A program made the translations under genes and the position numbers. This document shows positions 16,894-26,101 of a stretch of 64,000 bases of DNA, piece by piece. The notes beneath the pieces are model-generated. The model was not told the origin of the DNA. It ran no database searches and worked only from the letters and a program-made list of their open reading frames with translations. Position 1 is the first letter of the stretch, and each line of letters opens with the position of its first letter. The DNA is from Vibrio gazogenes (lineage in GTDB: Bacteria; Pseudomonadota; Gammaproteobacteria; Enterobacterales; Vibrionaceae): positions 868,001 through 932,000 of the forward strand of contig NZ_CP092588.1 in assembly GCF_023920225.1 (NCBI RefSeq), written 5' to 3'.

Positions 16894-17307
16894 TCAAGCC
16901 TGTTTTTCGACCGTCGGCATTCCTTCCGGAATAATATCCCAACTCAATTTTTCACTCGTCCATGTATGAAGTGATGGTGCAAAAAGCGTATCGTCAGCCA
17001 ATCCGGCTGGCTTCAATTTTAATTTGATGGCGTCCGGTTTCGCCGGATTTACATGATAAATACGCACACCACAATCCGGGCAGAATTTAGCAACATTGGT
17101 ATTGCCACTCTCGGCAACTCGACGCCACTCTTTCATTTCTCCGGAGAAACGAATATTTTCAGCAGAGATCAGCGCTGTGACACTAAAAGGTGCACTGGAC
17201 AGCTTTTGACACTCCTGACAATGGCAAGCAATGACTCTTTGCGGTGCAGCAAGTAATTCGTAGGTGACCTGACCACACGGGCAGGCTCCATGGATAGGGA
17301 ACTCCAT
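16894..17307 (-). CDS. GFA-family (glutathione-dependent formaldehyde-activating) protein
   Basis: A 137-residue protein with the zinc-binding cysteines of the GFA fold: CPCG near the N terminus, CHCQEC, and CPDCG. Family members include glutathione-dependent formaldehyde-activating enzyme, but many paralogs have no known substrate and this small one should not be called by that activity. GGAGATATTTAAG precedes ATG 17307. It is divergent from the VOC gene across a SoxR-type site. Confidence 0.85.
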   Translation of the reverse strand: MEFPIHGACPCGQVTYELLAAPQRVIACHCQECQKLSSAPFSVTALISAENIRFSGEMKEWRRVAESGNTNVAKFCPDCGVRIYHVNPAKPDAIKLKLKPAGLADDTLFAPSLHTWTSEKLSWDIIPEGMPTVEKQA

Positions 17308-17490
17308 CTTAAATATCTCCTCGATTGTTGTATGTTTTCCGGTACGGACGCCCCCATTGAAGTACGACGTATCGAAACTAAACCATCATCGCAGAACAAT
17401 ACATTTGACTCAATCACTTGATGTGCGGTTTCCCAAAACCAACGCAACATCTGGCGTTGTGTAACTCAAACAAAAAAATTAAAAAAATGC

Positions 17491-17521
17491 TTTACCTCAA
17501 GTTAACTTGAGGTTTTATATT
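17491..17521 (+). promoter_or_regulatory. SoxR-type operator inside a 19-bp-spaced promoter
   Basis: CCTCAAGTTAACTTGAGG (17495-17512) is a perfect 18-bp palindrome identical to the SoxR site I know from the E. coli soxS promoter. It lies between TTTACC (-35) and TATATT (-10) with 19-bp spacing, the overlong spacing that MerR-family activators need. It points to the VOC gene about 100 nt downstream. Confidence 0.88.
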
Positions 17522-17616
17522 CGCTCATGAGTTAACAATAATGAGTAACGAGACATCTTGATGCCAAACCCAATCATATCGTTGGCGATAAATTCTCAAA
17601 ATAAGATAAGGAGTTC

Positions 17617-18045
17617 ATGATGATTCATTTAGAGCACGTTAATCTGGTTGTCCGGAAAGATGACATTCCTGCCATGCTGAAATTTTATCAGGCAGTTTTT
17701 CCACACTGGCATATCAGAGATCAAGGTGTATCGGATTGGTACGGTAAAGCTCGGACATGGCTCCACTTTGGCGACGATTATCAATACCTAGCGATCAGTG
17801 ACAACGGTGAAGGAGAAAACCGGGACTTGACTGGTCATCAAGTTGGGTTAGCACATTTTGCTTATGTCACCAATAACCTTGACGCTGTCATTACTCGCCT
17901 GACTGATGCCGGGTTCGACATTGCAAAAGATGGCGCAGCACACCCACATCGGAAAAATATTTACTTTATTGACCCGGCAGGATTTGAAATTGAGTTTGTT
18001 GAGTATATGAGTGACATTGTCAGCGAAAGGAATAGTACGATTTAA
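17617..18045 (+). CDS. VOC-family (glyoxalase/dioxygenase-like) protein
   Basis: A 142-residue vicinal-oxygen-chelate protein made of two beta-alpha-beta-beta-beta modules. Likely metal ligands are His5 (HLEHVNL), the His in GLAHFAYV, and Glu in GFEIEFVEY. The reaction is unknown: glyoxalase, thiol transfer and antibiotic binding occur in the family. AAGGAG precedes ATG-ATG (17617 or 17620). The SoxR-type promoter suggests a role in handling redox-cycling compounds or their products. Confidence 0.85.
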   Translation: MMIHLEHVNLVVRKDDIPAMLKFYQAVFPHWHIRDQGVSDWYGKARTWLHFGDDYQYLAISDNGEGENRDLTGHQVGLAHFAYVTNNLDAVITRLTDAGFDIAKDGAAHPHRKNIYFIDPAGFEIEFVEYMSDIVSERNSTI

Positions 18046-18059
18046 TCTGCGTGATCACT

Positions 18060-18096
18060 GATAATATGCCGAATAACAATGCTCCGGCATATTATC
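18060..18096. terminator. Bidirectional hairpin between the VOC gene and galM
   Basis: GATAATATGCCG and its exact complement CGGCATATTATC flank a 13-nt loop. It lies between converging genes and probably ends both, though no long T-run follows. Confidence 0.6.
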
Positions 18097-18143
18097 ATAG
18101 ACGTACATCAATATGCTTCAACAACTGCATATCGGGGCAGTTG

Positions 18144-19196
18144 TTAAAACTCAAACTGATAACAAGTTGTGTGCTGATAGGTTTCACCCGGTTTTAAAAT
18201 ACAGCTGGGTTGTTGCCATTCAGGATGGTTGGGGGAGTCCGGTAAAAACTGCGTTTCTAAAGCAATCCCCGCATATTGGGAGTAGACATGATCACCACGT
18301 CCCGGCGTGCCTGTCAGCCAGTTACCGGTATAAAGCTGGATAGCCGGCATCGTGGTGGTGACATGCATCTGAATCCGCTCATCAGCACTGGTTAATGATG
18401 CCACGCGGCTCGCTAAATCACGTTCAGCGCGGAATAAGTAGGCATGATCGTAGCCTTGCGCGGTCATTTGCTGCTGATCTTGCATTAAATCAGCTTGCAC
18501 TTGTTTGGTACGCCGAAAATCAAAACCGGTGCCAGTCACATCTTGCAGCGACCCGAGCGGAATTCCTGTATCACTAATCGGCAAAAACGCATCCGCATCT
18601 AACCAGAGAGAATGGTCGAGACAAGAGTCTCCCAGATCGGCACCGTGCAGGTTAAAATAAGCGTGATTGGTCAGACTAACGGGCGTCGGTCTATCCGTTG
18701 TCGCATGATATTCAATCAACACCTGATCAGCTTCAGTCACGGTATACGTTACCGAAACGACTAAATCACCGGGGAATCCCATCTCACCATCCGGAGATGT
18801 GGTAGCAAACCGGACTTGATTGTCTGTCAGTTCCGCGACATCCCAGCGACGATTGTGAAACGCATGTTTGCCACTATGCAGACAATTACCGTTTTCATTC
18901 GCATCAAGCTCATATTGTTTGCCATCCAGTGTAAAACTAGCATTGGCAATTCGGTTGGCATAAGGCCCGATAGTCATCCCCAAATAGCTTGTCTGAGTCA
19001 GCAACGTCTGTTCAGAATCAACCCCCAGCAACACTTCTCGCATTTCCCCCTGACCGAGTGGTAACTGGCAACTGAGCCAAGTGGCTCCCATCGGGGTAAG
19101 TTCGAGACGCATCCCGCGCGAGTTCTGCAAAACAACCGAGTCTTTCCATTGCGTTTGATGCTCTGCCGATGTTTGTTCGGCAAATGATTTTTGCAT
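18144..19196 (-). CDS. galM: Aldose 1-epimerase (mutarotase)
   Basis: It interconverts alpha and beta anomers of galactose and glucose, feeding GalK. At 350 residues it has normal length, with the family landmarks PYANRIANASF (substrate Asn/Arg region), NHAYFNLHG carrying the catalytic His, and LETQFLPDSPNHP carrying the catalytic Glu. It is the last gene of galT-galK-galM, 10 nt after galK. Confidence 0.93.
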   Translation of the reverse strand: MQKSFAEQTSAEHQTQWKDSVVLQNSRGMRLELTPMGATWLSCQLPLGQGEMREVLLGVDSEQTLLTQTSYLGMTIGPYANRIANASFTLDGKQYELDANENGNCLHSGKHAFHNRRWDVAELTDNQVRFATTSPDGEMGFPGDLVVSVTYTVTEADQVLIEYHATTDRPTPVSLTNHAYFNLHGADLGDSCLDHSLWLDADAFLPISDTGIPLGSLQDVTGTGFDFRRTKQVQADLMQDQQQMTAQGYDHAYLFRAERDLASRVASLTSADERIQMHVTTTMPAIQLYTGNWLTGTPGRGDHVYSQYAGIALETQFLPDSPNHPEWQQPSCILKPGETYQHTTCYQFEF

Positions 19197-19206
19197 AATT
19201 ATGTCC

Positions 19207-20367
19207 TCATGATTCGGAAATCAGGCCTGCCCCTTGTGTCGATCGGCAGACATAGATAGATGCTTGCAAACCAGTCGCAGCTTGATACTGCGTCTCAACG
19301 GCAGTCCGGACTCTTGCCACGCATGCAGGCGGCACTAATGCAACCACACATCCACCGAAGCCACCACCGGTCATCCTGACACCACCCTGTTCGCCGATCT
19401 CCGTTTTTATCAAATCTACCAGTATATCGATTTCTGGTACTGTTATTTCAAAATCATCCCGCATTGACATATGGGACTGTGCCATCAGTTCGGCAACCGT
19501 GTGGATGTCACCGGCAGCAAGGGCTTGGGCCGCTTTACGAGTCCGGTCATTTTCAGTAATCACATGCCGGGCTCTTCGGGCAACAACCTCATCCAGCTCA
19601 CTGAACCGTGCGTTTAGCTGTTCCAGCGTCACATCCCGTAACGCTTTGACACCAAACTGACGCGCCGCTGCTTCGCACTGCTCACGACGCGTATTATATT
19701 CGCTGTCAACCAAGCCGCGCTGTTTATTTGAATTGATGATCATGATAACCATCTCGGAGGGGAGCGACACCGCCTGAGTCGTTAAGTCCCGGCAATCAAT
19801 CAACAATGCATGATTTTCATGCCCTTCCGACGAGATCAGTTGGTCCATAATCCCACAGTTACAGCCGACAAATTCATTTTCTGCCTGTTGCGCATTCAAC
19901 GCAATCTCTTGCTGGCTAATTTCAAGGTTCAGTAACACTTTAAATGTTTGTCCAATCACGACTTCCAGCGCAGCAGAAGAACTTAATCCTGCGCCTTGGG
20001 GAACATTACCACTGACCGTTATATCCAGACCACATAGCGAATAGCCGCGTTCAATTAAGCACTTCACCACACCACGGATATAATTCGCCCACATATTATC
20101 AGGCTGAAATTCAATCGGTGCATTGAGATCAAATTCATCGACCGCATTCTGATAATCACAAGCCACCACCCGAATACGGGTATCCTGACGTTTCGCGGCA
20201 GCCACAACCGTCTGATAATTAATTGCACAAGGCAAAACAAACCCATCATTGTAATCGGTATGTTCACCAATCAAATTGACGCGACCGGGCGCCTGAATCA
20301 GATGACTCGGCTGATATCCGAAAACTTCGGCGAATGATGTTTTTACATTTTGAATTGGATTCGACAT
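19207..20367 (-). CDS. galK: Galactokinase
   Basis: A GHMP-family kinase (386 residues) that phosphorylates galactose at C1. The galactose signature GRVNLIGEHTDYNDGFVLP is near the N terminus, the ATP loop GNVPQGAGLSSSAA is at mid-protein and the C-terminal motif is RMTGGGFGGCVVAL. It lies 11 nt after galT and 10 nt before galM, in one operon. Confidence 0.96.
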   Translation of the reverse strand: MSNPIQNVKTSFAEVFGYQPSHLIQAPGRVNLIGEHTDYNDGFVLPCAINYQTVVAAAKRQDTRIRVVACDYQNAVDEFDLNAPIEFQPDNMWANYIRGVVKCLIERGYSLCGLDITVSGNVPQGAGLSSSAALEVVIGQTFKVLLNLEISQQEIALNAQQAENEFVGCNCGIMDQLISSEGHENHALLIDCRDLTTQAVSLPSEMVIMIINSNKQRGLVDSEYNTRREQCEAAARQFGVKALRDVTLEQLNARFSELDEVVARRARHVITENDRTRKAAQALAAGDIHTVAELMAQSHMSMRDDFEITVPEIDILVDLIKTEIGEQGGVRMTGGGFGGCVVALVPPACVARVRTAVETQYQAATGLQASIYVCRSTQGAGLISES

Positions 20368-20378
20368 CTTGTTTCTCT

Positions 20379-21437
20379 TTATTGTTCTTTATAATGAATC
20401 TCACTGACATCACGCAAATACTGCGCCGCTTGTTCCGCTGTCAGATCTCGCTGCGTTTCAGCCAGCATTTCATAACCCACCATAAACTTACGTATCGACG
20501 CACTACGTAGTAACGGTGGATAAAACAACGCGTGCAGTTGCCAGTGGTCAATATCCGTCCCTTGCTCAAAGAATGGCGCATAATGCCACCCCATCGAATA
20601 AGGGAAGGAACATTGGAATAAATTGTCGTATCGGCAGGTGAGTTTTTTGATAGCCAGTGCCAGATCATCGCGCTGTTCATCGGTCAGATCGTTCATCCGA
20701 CGCACATGCGTTTTCGGCAACAAAAGTGTCTCATAAGGCCACACCGCCCAGAAAGGCACCACCGCCAGCCAGTGTTGCGTTTCGACCACGGTTCGCGAGC
20801 CATCATTCAACTCAGTCTGAACATAATCGACCAGTAGATTAGAGCTATTTTGCTCAAAATACGCTTTCAGCTGTTTATCTTTACGCTCAATTTCATTCGG
20901 CAGAAAGCTGTTGGCCCAAATCTGACCATGCGGATGCGGCTGAGAGCAGCCCATCAGTTCACCTTTATTTTCAAAGGCCTGTACCCAAACATAGGACTGC
21001 CCCAGTTCTTCGATTTGCGCATTCCATGTCTCAATGACTTGACGAATCTGTTGTGGCGCAAGTTCCGGCAACGTTTTGCTATGATCAGGAGAGAAGCATA
21101 TCACGCGGCTTAATCCCTGCACGCCCTGCACTTTCAGCAACGGATTGTCGGTTTCAGGTGCAGCGGGAGAATCCGGCATCAACGCTGCAAAGTCGTTGCC
21201 AAAGACATAAGTGCCCGCATAGTCAGGGTTCACCTCTCCTGAAACCCGCTGATTACCCGGACACAAGAAACAAGATTCATCATAGGATGGTACATCACTG
21301 TGACTGGGCGGTTCGTTGAGCCCACTCCATGGACGTTTAGCCCGATGTGGCGAGACCAGTACCCATTGCCCGGTCAGCGGGTTGTAACGGCGATGAGGAT
21401 GAGCACTCGGATCAAATAATTGATTTGTCATTGTCAC
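20379..21437 (-). CDS. galT: Galactose-1-phosphate uridylyltransferase
   Basis: It swaps UMP between UDP-glucose and galactose-1-phosphate. This 352-residue HIT-superfamily enzyme has the zinc-site cysteines CFLCPGN, and the catalytic loop CSQPHPHGQIWA in which the second His of HPH forms the uridylyl intermediate. It is first in the operon. galE is not in the window. MTMTNQ allows a start at 21437 or 21431. Confidence 0.96.
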   Translation of the reverse strand: MTMTNQLFDPSAHPHRRYNPLTGQWVLVSPHRAKRPWSGLNEPPSHSDVPSYDESCFLCPGNQRVSGEVNPDYAGTYVFGNDFAALMPDSPAAPETDNPLLKVQGVQGLSRVICFSPDHSKTLPELAPQQIRQVIETWNAQIEELGQSYVWVQAFENKGELMGCSQPHPHGQIWANSFLPNEIERKDKQLKAYFEQNSSNLLVDYVQTELNDGSRTVVETQHWLAVVPFWAVWPYETLLLPKTHVRRMNDLTDEQRDDLALAIKKLTCRYDNLFQCSFPYSMGWHYAPFFEQGTDIDHWQLHALFYPPLLRSASIRKFMVGYEMLAETQRDLTAEQAAQYLRDVSEIHYKEQ

Positions 21438-21592
21438 TTACTCTTTATGCATGAATGCAGACAGAAAACTCATGAACCATTCAGGTTGAAGACGACCAGT
21501 GCCAAACCATTCGCTCTTTCAGCACGCGTTCAGCTTGCCAGTCATCATCCCTAAATAAAATGTGAGTCTAACAGCACCACTCTCTCTGTTTC

Positions 21593-21608
21593 TGTGATTA
21601 AAACCACA
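21593..21608. promoter_or_regulatory. CRP-like site upstream of galT
   Basis: TGTGATTAAAACCACA fits TGTGA-N6-TCACA with one mismatch. It adjoins the GalR-type operator, an arrangement expected for catabolite-controlled gal genes. Confidence 0.5.
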
Positions 21609-21610
21609 CT

Positions 21611-21626
21611 GTGGAAACGTTTACAC
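21611..21626. promoter_or_regulatory. GalR/GalS-type operator
   Basis: GTGGAAACGTTTACAC fits the GalR palindrome (GTG-N-AA-N-CG-N-TT-N-CAC). It lies 174 bp before galT and only 2 bp from an IS-like end at 21629. It is the likely repressor site of galTKM. Confidence 0.8.
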
Positions 21627-21628
21627 TA

Positions 21629-21796
21629 GGGGCTGTTGGACGAAACGAGGTGTGCGATTTCTCCCCTTGATCAGGCCGACTCAGATGATGAAACCGAACC
21701 GTTTGAATGCTTTTCTTGTTAATACTTTTCTTGTTAATAAGAATGCGCTAGCATGAATTGATATCGCCCAAATCGCTTCGGCGTAACATCTTCGGT
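21629..21796. mobile_element. Solitary MITE/IS-end fragment beside the gal operator
   Basis: The segment opens GGGGCTGTTGGACGAAACGAGG, the terminal repeat type of the MITE family but with different inner sequence, and runs to the TA before MITE copy 3. It holds a 15-bp tandem duplication (CTTTTCTTGTTAATA, twice near 21711-21740). No open frame is seen. It may be the eroded end of a related IS. Confidence 0.45.
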
Positions 21797-21797
21797 A

Positions 21798-22061
21798 GGG
21801 GCTGTTGACCTTTCGTGATGGTTTTTGCAGCAATTTGTCGTGCATTTAGTCAAGGCAGGTCATGTGAAGTGTAGCGATCTACATGAACTATGACCTAACG
21901 CTGGATAAATGAGCGACAAATGCTGCCCAGAGGGTTCATCTGAACGTGTCTTGCTCTTTGTTACGGGTCATTTGCTTAGGATAGCTAAGCGGCATACCCC
22001 GCGCCGCGATCAACACCCGTTCAGATTGAACAAAATTCAACCATGAAAGGTTAACAGCCCC
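21798..22061 (-). mobile_element. MITE copy 3 (264 bp)
   Basis: It is the reverse complement of copy 2 over its full length, with only a few mismatches, and carries the same terminal repeats. TA flanks both ends, supporting a 2-bp target duplication. It lies between the gal control region and the aaeX-like gene. It is non-coding. Confidence 0.88.
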
Positions 22062-22230
22062 TAGCACTGGTCAGGATACCATGCAGCAACCCATGCTGTT
22101 CTTTTCCGCGTGATATAAACGTCGTATCATAACCAACTTCCTGCCTGCGGGAGCGCCAAAGCAGTATCTTGATCTCATCTATCGCATGACTGTCATGAAG
22201 CCCATGACAGCTTAATTTAAGGGAGCATCA
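22062..22230. other. Intergenic region before the aaeXAB-like operon
   Basis: It probably contains the operon promoter. I see no operator that I can name. Confidence 0.3.
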
Positions 22231-22431
22231 GTGTTACACGAAATTCCATTTTTAGGGCTGCTCTTTAGTCCGTTGGTGGTTTACATCCCTCTCGCACTCG
22301 GGATCACGTACCTTATCCGGATCGTGCTATTTCACACCGGTCTCTATGCAAAAATCTGGAAACCAGCATGGATGTTAGTCAGTCTTTTTGTCTGTATTTT
22401 ATCTCTTTCTATCACACTCTATGGAGCATAA
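22231..22431 (+). CDS. DUF1656 small membrane protein (AaeX-like)
   Basis: A 66-residue protein with two hydrophobic helices, of the DUF1656 family that regularly precedes AaeA/AaeB-type efflux genes. The start is GTG at 22231 behind AAGGGAG. Its role in efflux is unknown. It ends just before the start of the membrane-fusion gene, so the three genes form an operon. Confidence 0.8.
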   Translation: MLHEIPFLGLLFSPLVVYIPLALGITYLIRIVLFHTGLYAKIWKPAWMLVSLFVCILSLSITLYGA

Positions 22432-22435
22432 CGCG

Positions 22436-23290
22436 ATGAAAAAATTTTCGACTATCATCATGATCCTGATCGCCGTCTGCTCCGGTTACTGGCTCTGGCA
22501 TCATTATATGCTGACGCCCTGGACCAGAGATGCGAGAGTAAACGCCCATATCATTACCATCTCACCGGATGTCTCCGGTTTTGTCACACAGGTTGCGGTC
22601 AACGATAATCAAGCCGTCCATCAGGGACAACCGCTGTTCCAGATCGATCCGAAACGTTACGAGATTGCTGTTTCTCAGGCCAATGCGACCCTGAAAAATC
22701 GTTTTGCGGCTTGGGAGTTGTCAAAGCACAAATATGAACGGCGTAAAAATCTGCCGAATCAAGATTCGATCAGTAGTGAAGATCTGGAAACCGCCCGAAT
22801 CAACATGGATATCGCCAAAGCAAATTATCAACTGGCTCAGGCCCAGTTAGATGAAGCGCAGCTCAATCTCGCAAGAACTAAAATAACGGCACCATTTGAC
22901 GGTACGGTGATTAATCTGAACTTACGCTCCGGGAATTACGTCCGCCAGGGGACGTCTGTGCTGGCATTAGTTGAAAAGAACTCGTTCTACATCACCGGTT
23001 ATTTTGAAGAAACGAAAATCGCCAAAATCCAGCTCGGACAGCCCACGACGATTCAACTGATGAACGGACAACCCCCGCTGACCGGTAAAGTGCTGAGCAT
23101 TGGTCGTGCGATTGCAAACAGCAACACCAATACCAACAGTCAGTTACTACCGCAGATCCAACAAACATTTAACTGGGTCAGGCTCGCTCAGCGTATTCCG
23201 GTGAATATCCGGCTGGATGATCAAGTCGATCAACAGCAGCTCAGTGCCGGCATGACCGCTTCAATCACCATACAGGAATCAGCTGAGTGA
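22436..23290 (+). CDS. HlyD-family membrane fusion protein (AaeA-like)
   Basis: A periplasmic adaptor, 284 residues. It has an N-terminal membrane anchor (IIMILIAVCSGYWLW), then TPWTRDARVNAHIITISPDVSGFV (lipoyl half), a coiled-coil hairpin (about 85-150), and TKITAPFDGTVINLNLRSGNYVRQG (second lipoyl half). It links the FUSC-type pump to the outer part of the envelope. I chose ATG 22436 (MKKFS), because the upstream frame overlaps the DUF1656 gene. It overlaps the pump gene by 4 nt. Confidence 0.88.
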   Translation: MKKFSTIIMILIAVCSGYWLWHHYMLTPWTRDARVNAHIITISPDVSGFVTQVAVNDNQAVHQGQPLFQIDPKRYEIAVSQANATLKNRFAAWELSKHKYERRKNLPNQDSISSEDLETARINMDIAKANYQLAQAQLDEAQLNLARTKITAPFDGTVINLNLRSGNYVRQGTSVLALVEKNSFYITGYFEETKIAKIQLGQPTTIQLMNGQPPLTGKVLSIGRAIANSNTNTNSQLLPQIQQTFNWVRLAQRIPVNIRLDDQVDQQQLSAGMTASITIQESAE

Positions 23291-25338
23291 GTGCATCCGT
23301 CCTCGCCAAGGCCATCTTTTTCCCGCAGCGTTCGGCAGTTATTTTTGCCACCAAAGGGATTATCGCAATGGCCCTGTCATTATATGTGGCAATGTATTGT
23401 CAGTTAGATCGCCCTTATTGGGCGCTGGTCTCGGCTGTGTTTCTGCAAATCAGACCCGAAAGCGGACTGGTCATCGAAAAAGGAATCAGCCAAATCAGCG
23501 GCACCTTGATCGGGGGCTGCATCGGCATTTTGATTATGAACGGGTTGATGCCATTCCCGGAACTGGCATTACCGGCACTGGCGCTCTGGCTGGGAATCAT
23601 GGCGTATAGCTCTGCCATGGTACGTAATCCCAATGCCACCTATGCCTATACGATGGCTGGTATGACACCGATACTCATCGTTGTGTTGACCATGGCGCAA
23701 CCGGCAGCAACAATCTCCAGCCATACTGTATTTGATGTCGCTCAGGCACGGATGAGTGAGCTGATTGTCGGTTCGGTCTGCGCCACATTCATCAGCCTGT
23801 TTTTCTGGCCGACACATATCAAAGACAGTCTGCACGACCTATCCCGTGTGGTCGTCAATCGGACATTGCATTATCTCGATCATGAGCTGGACGAACACAA
23901 AACCCATCAGGAACGCCATCAGGCGCTTGACTCAATTTTGGAAATACTGGCCCAACTGAATGAAAGTACCAGTGCGGTTCAGTATGAAGGCCCGCAAGGT
24001 CCCAGTATTTATCGGGCTATTTCTCTGCTGAATAACAAAATCATGTCGTTGCTGGCTGTGATTCAAATCTTTGGCCGGGTCAAACGTTATCACCCCGAGC
24101 TGGATAGCCCGTTTCTCAATGAAATCGTCCGGCATATCCGCGAATCCGTCTGCCAGATGAAAGTAGAAACGGACCGACAAATCTGCTACCAAATTGCGAA
24201 AAATCTGCGCCAAAAACTGCTCATCCTCAAGCAGTCTACGGAGCAACCTAGCCCGATAGAATTACGCTTGATCAAAGTTGCTATGGAAATGTCGGCGGAT
24301 CTGGTCGTGGTCTTAACCACCTATCAGGCGATTTTCCACCGTGAAGGCACGCGACTCCATGCGCCGAAGTTTCAACCCCATCGCGATCCGTGGATCGGTA
24401 TTTCCGTCGCATTGAGAACCGTGAGTGTGTTCGCCATTTCTGCGACACTCTGGATTTTTACCGGCTCATCCGCGGTGATCCTGATGATGATTCTGCCCGT
24501 CGTCTTTTCGATGATGATGGCGCGTTTACCACTCAACATTGTCACCATCGTGCTGAAACGACTGACGATCAGTGCCATCGTAGCTGTTGGTGTCGCCATT
24601 TTTTATGCACTGAATATTCTGGCCCAAAGTTCGGCCGATTATATTTTGCTCTTGATGGTTCTGGCCGGCCCTTATTTTCTTGGTCTTCTGGCATTGGCAA
24701 ACCGTCCGACCCTGCCTTACGGGCTCGGCTTTTGTATTCCGTTCACGATTTTGACTCGCCCCGGGCCGGATATGAGCCTGTCATTTTCTATCGACTTCGC
24801 GCTCAGTAGCGGGCTGGGAATTATCTGCGGCAGTTACCTGTTGTATTGGCTATTCCAAATTATCACCGGCCCCAGTCTGAAACTGATTCAAAAAGGCGTC
24901 TTAAGAGCAACGGTGAAGGATTTGAAGTCACTCTCATCTCATCAGGAAAATGAAGAAACCCGTTTTAACGCCCGAATGACCGATCGACTTCTCCGCTCCA
25001 TCGCCGGAGAACCAACACCGGAGCGACAAAGAATGACAGATATTGTGCTGACGGGGCTCAATCTCGGCCATATTATTCTGCGTTTCAGCCGAATGTTAAA
25101 CACGCTCGGATTGAATCAACACACCTCATCGTACCGACATTGGCAGACGGTATTGGCAGACGCTTATGGATTGGCCGCCCAAGGTCGGCATAGCGAACCA
25201 TTTCAAATGGCTTCCGAGCAATTATTGGTCGACTTACAAGCCGCAGGGGTCAGCGAAGCACAAATTCGGATGATTGAAGGGATGATGCAACGGATCGGCT
25301 TTACATTTGAGAGAACAGCAAAGAGTATCAACGCGTGA
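23287..25338 (+). CDS. FUSC-family efflux pump (AaeB-like)
   Basis: A 683-residue inner-membrane protein with two blocks of transmembrane helices (about 15-170 and 370-510), each followed by a soluble helical region, the layout of AaeB/FusC proteins. E. coli AaeAB exports aromatic carboxylic acids such as p-hydroxybenzoate; the substrate here is inferred only by analogy. It starts GTG at 23287, overlapping the adaptor stop in GTGA. No aaeR-like regulator is adjacent. Confidence 0.88.
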   Translation: MSASVLAKAIFFPQRSAVIFATKGIIAMALSLYVAMYCQLDRPYWALVSAVFLQIRPESGLVIEKGISQISGTLIGGCIGILIMNGLMPFPELALPALALWLGIMAYSSAMVRNPNATYAYTMAGMTPILIVVLTMAQPAATISSHTVFDVAQARMSELIVGSVCATFISLFFWPTHIKDSLHDLSRVVVNRTLHYLDHELDEHKTHQERHQALDSILEILAQLNESTSAVQYEGPQGPSIYRAISLLNNKIMSLLAVIQIFGRVKRYHPELDSPFLNEIVRHIRESVCQMKVETDRQICYQIAKNLRQKLLILKQSTEQPSPIELRLIKVAMEMSADLVVVLTTYQAIFHREGTRLHAPKFQPHRDPWIGISVALRTVSVFAISATLWIFTGSSAVILMMILPVVFSMMMARLPLNIVTIVLKRLTISAIVAVGVAIFYALNILAQSSADYILLLMVLAGPYFLGLLALANRPTLPYGLGFCIPFTILTRPGPDMSLSFSIDFALSSGLGIICGSYLLYWLFQIITGPSLKLIQKGVLRATVKDLKSLSSHQENEETRFNARMTDRLLRSIAGEPTPERQRMTDIVLTGLNLGHIILRFSRMLNTLGLNQHTSSYRHWQTVLADAYGLAAQGRHSEPFQMASEQLLVDLQAAGVSEAQIRMIEGMMQRIGFTFERTAKSINA

Positions 25339-25363
25339 TACGCTACTGCATGATTGGTAATCC

Positions 25364-25900
25364 TCAAATCGCATTCTGCTCTTTCTTCATTTGTAACAAG
25401 GCTTTCCAATTTTGAATGTCTTGTGGCAGCTCCGGTGCATGATGTAATTCGAAGTCAGCGACCCGGAGTAATTGAGCCGTCTCCACTTTATGGCCTTTAC
25501 AGATAAACAAGGCACGGATATTCGCAATCGCATGTAATCCGGCTTCACTGGTAAATCGTTGTTCCAGATAAAAATACTTCTCATCCCAACCGAGAATACG
25601 GCTATCAATATGGAATTTTTGCAAGGGCTTGATCGCACGTATAAACGTGAATTCAGAAGCATTGACGACCGGCAACCAACTGCGCTTGAGAAACGGTTTC
25701 AACAACCCCATTTCCGCCAACAGATAAGTGCGGCCTAAATCCATGAGTGCCGGATAACGTGCATTCGTCAGATGTAAATTGATATCACAATCCGTTGGCC
25801 AGGCGCGAAATCCTAATCGGGAATTATCCAACAAACCGAGACGCCGACAAAAGCGCATCCGCCAAATCAAAAGCCACATGAAACGGAAATAAAGGTTCAT
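25364..25900 (-). CDS. Acyl-CoA thioesterase-like protein (4HBT fold)
   Basis: A 178-residue hot-dog-fold protein. The N-terminal helix (FRFMWLLIWRMRF) may touch membrane, and WPTDCDINLHLTNARYPALMDLGR carries the Asp-x-Asn-xHxN motif of 4HBT/THEM6-like thioesterases. The substrate is unknown. I chose ATG 25900 (MNLYF), behind CAAGGGG, rather than the frame start at 25930. It converges on the efflux operon. Confidence 0.8.
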   Translation of the reverse strand: MNLYFRFMWLLIWRMRFCRRLGLLDNSRLGFRAWPTDCDINLHLTNARYPALMDLGRTYLLAEMGLLKPFLKRSWLPVVNASEFTFIRAIKPLQKFHIDSRILGWDEKYFYLEQRFTSEAGLHAIANIRALFICKGHKVETAQLLRVADFELHHAPELPQDIQNWKALLQMKKEQNAI

Positions 25901-26019
25901 GATTTTCCCCTTGCTCTGCATTGCATCCATTCATTCGATAAAAAGCAGCGTAATCGAAAACTGGTCATACCACAATAAATATACGGGGTACAACTTGGTT
26001 TTATCACGTTGCTTTGACG

Positions 26020-26048
26020 CAAAAAGTGCAACCGAAAGGTTGCACTTT
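26020..26048 (-). terminator. Terminator of the prtV-like gene
   Basis: An 11-bp perfect stem AAAGTGCAACC / GGTTGCACTTT with a four-base loop (TTTC on the transcript, minus strand). T bases follow on the minus strand, 54 nt after the stop. Confidence 0.8.
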
Positions 26049-26101
26049 GTCTGTGTCAAAACACATTGCTGTCAATAGAAACGGGCGATAGAAACGGACC
26101 G

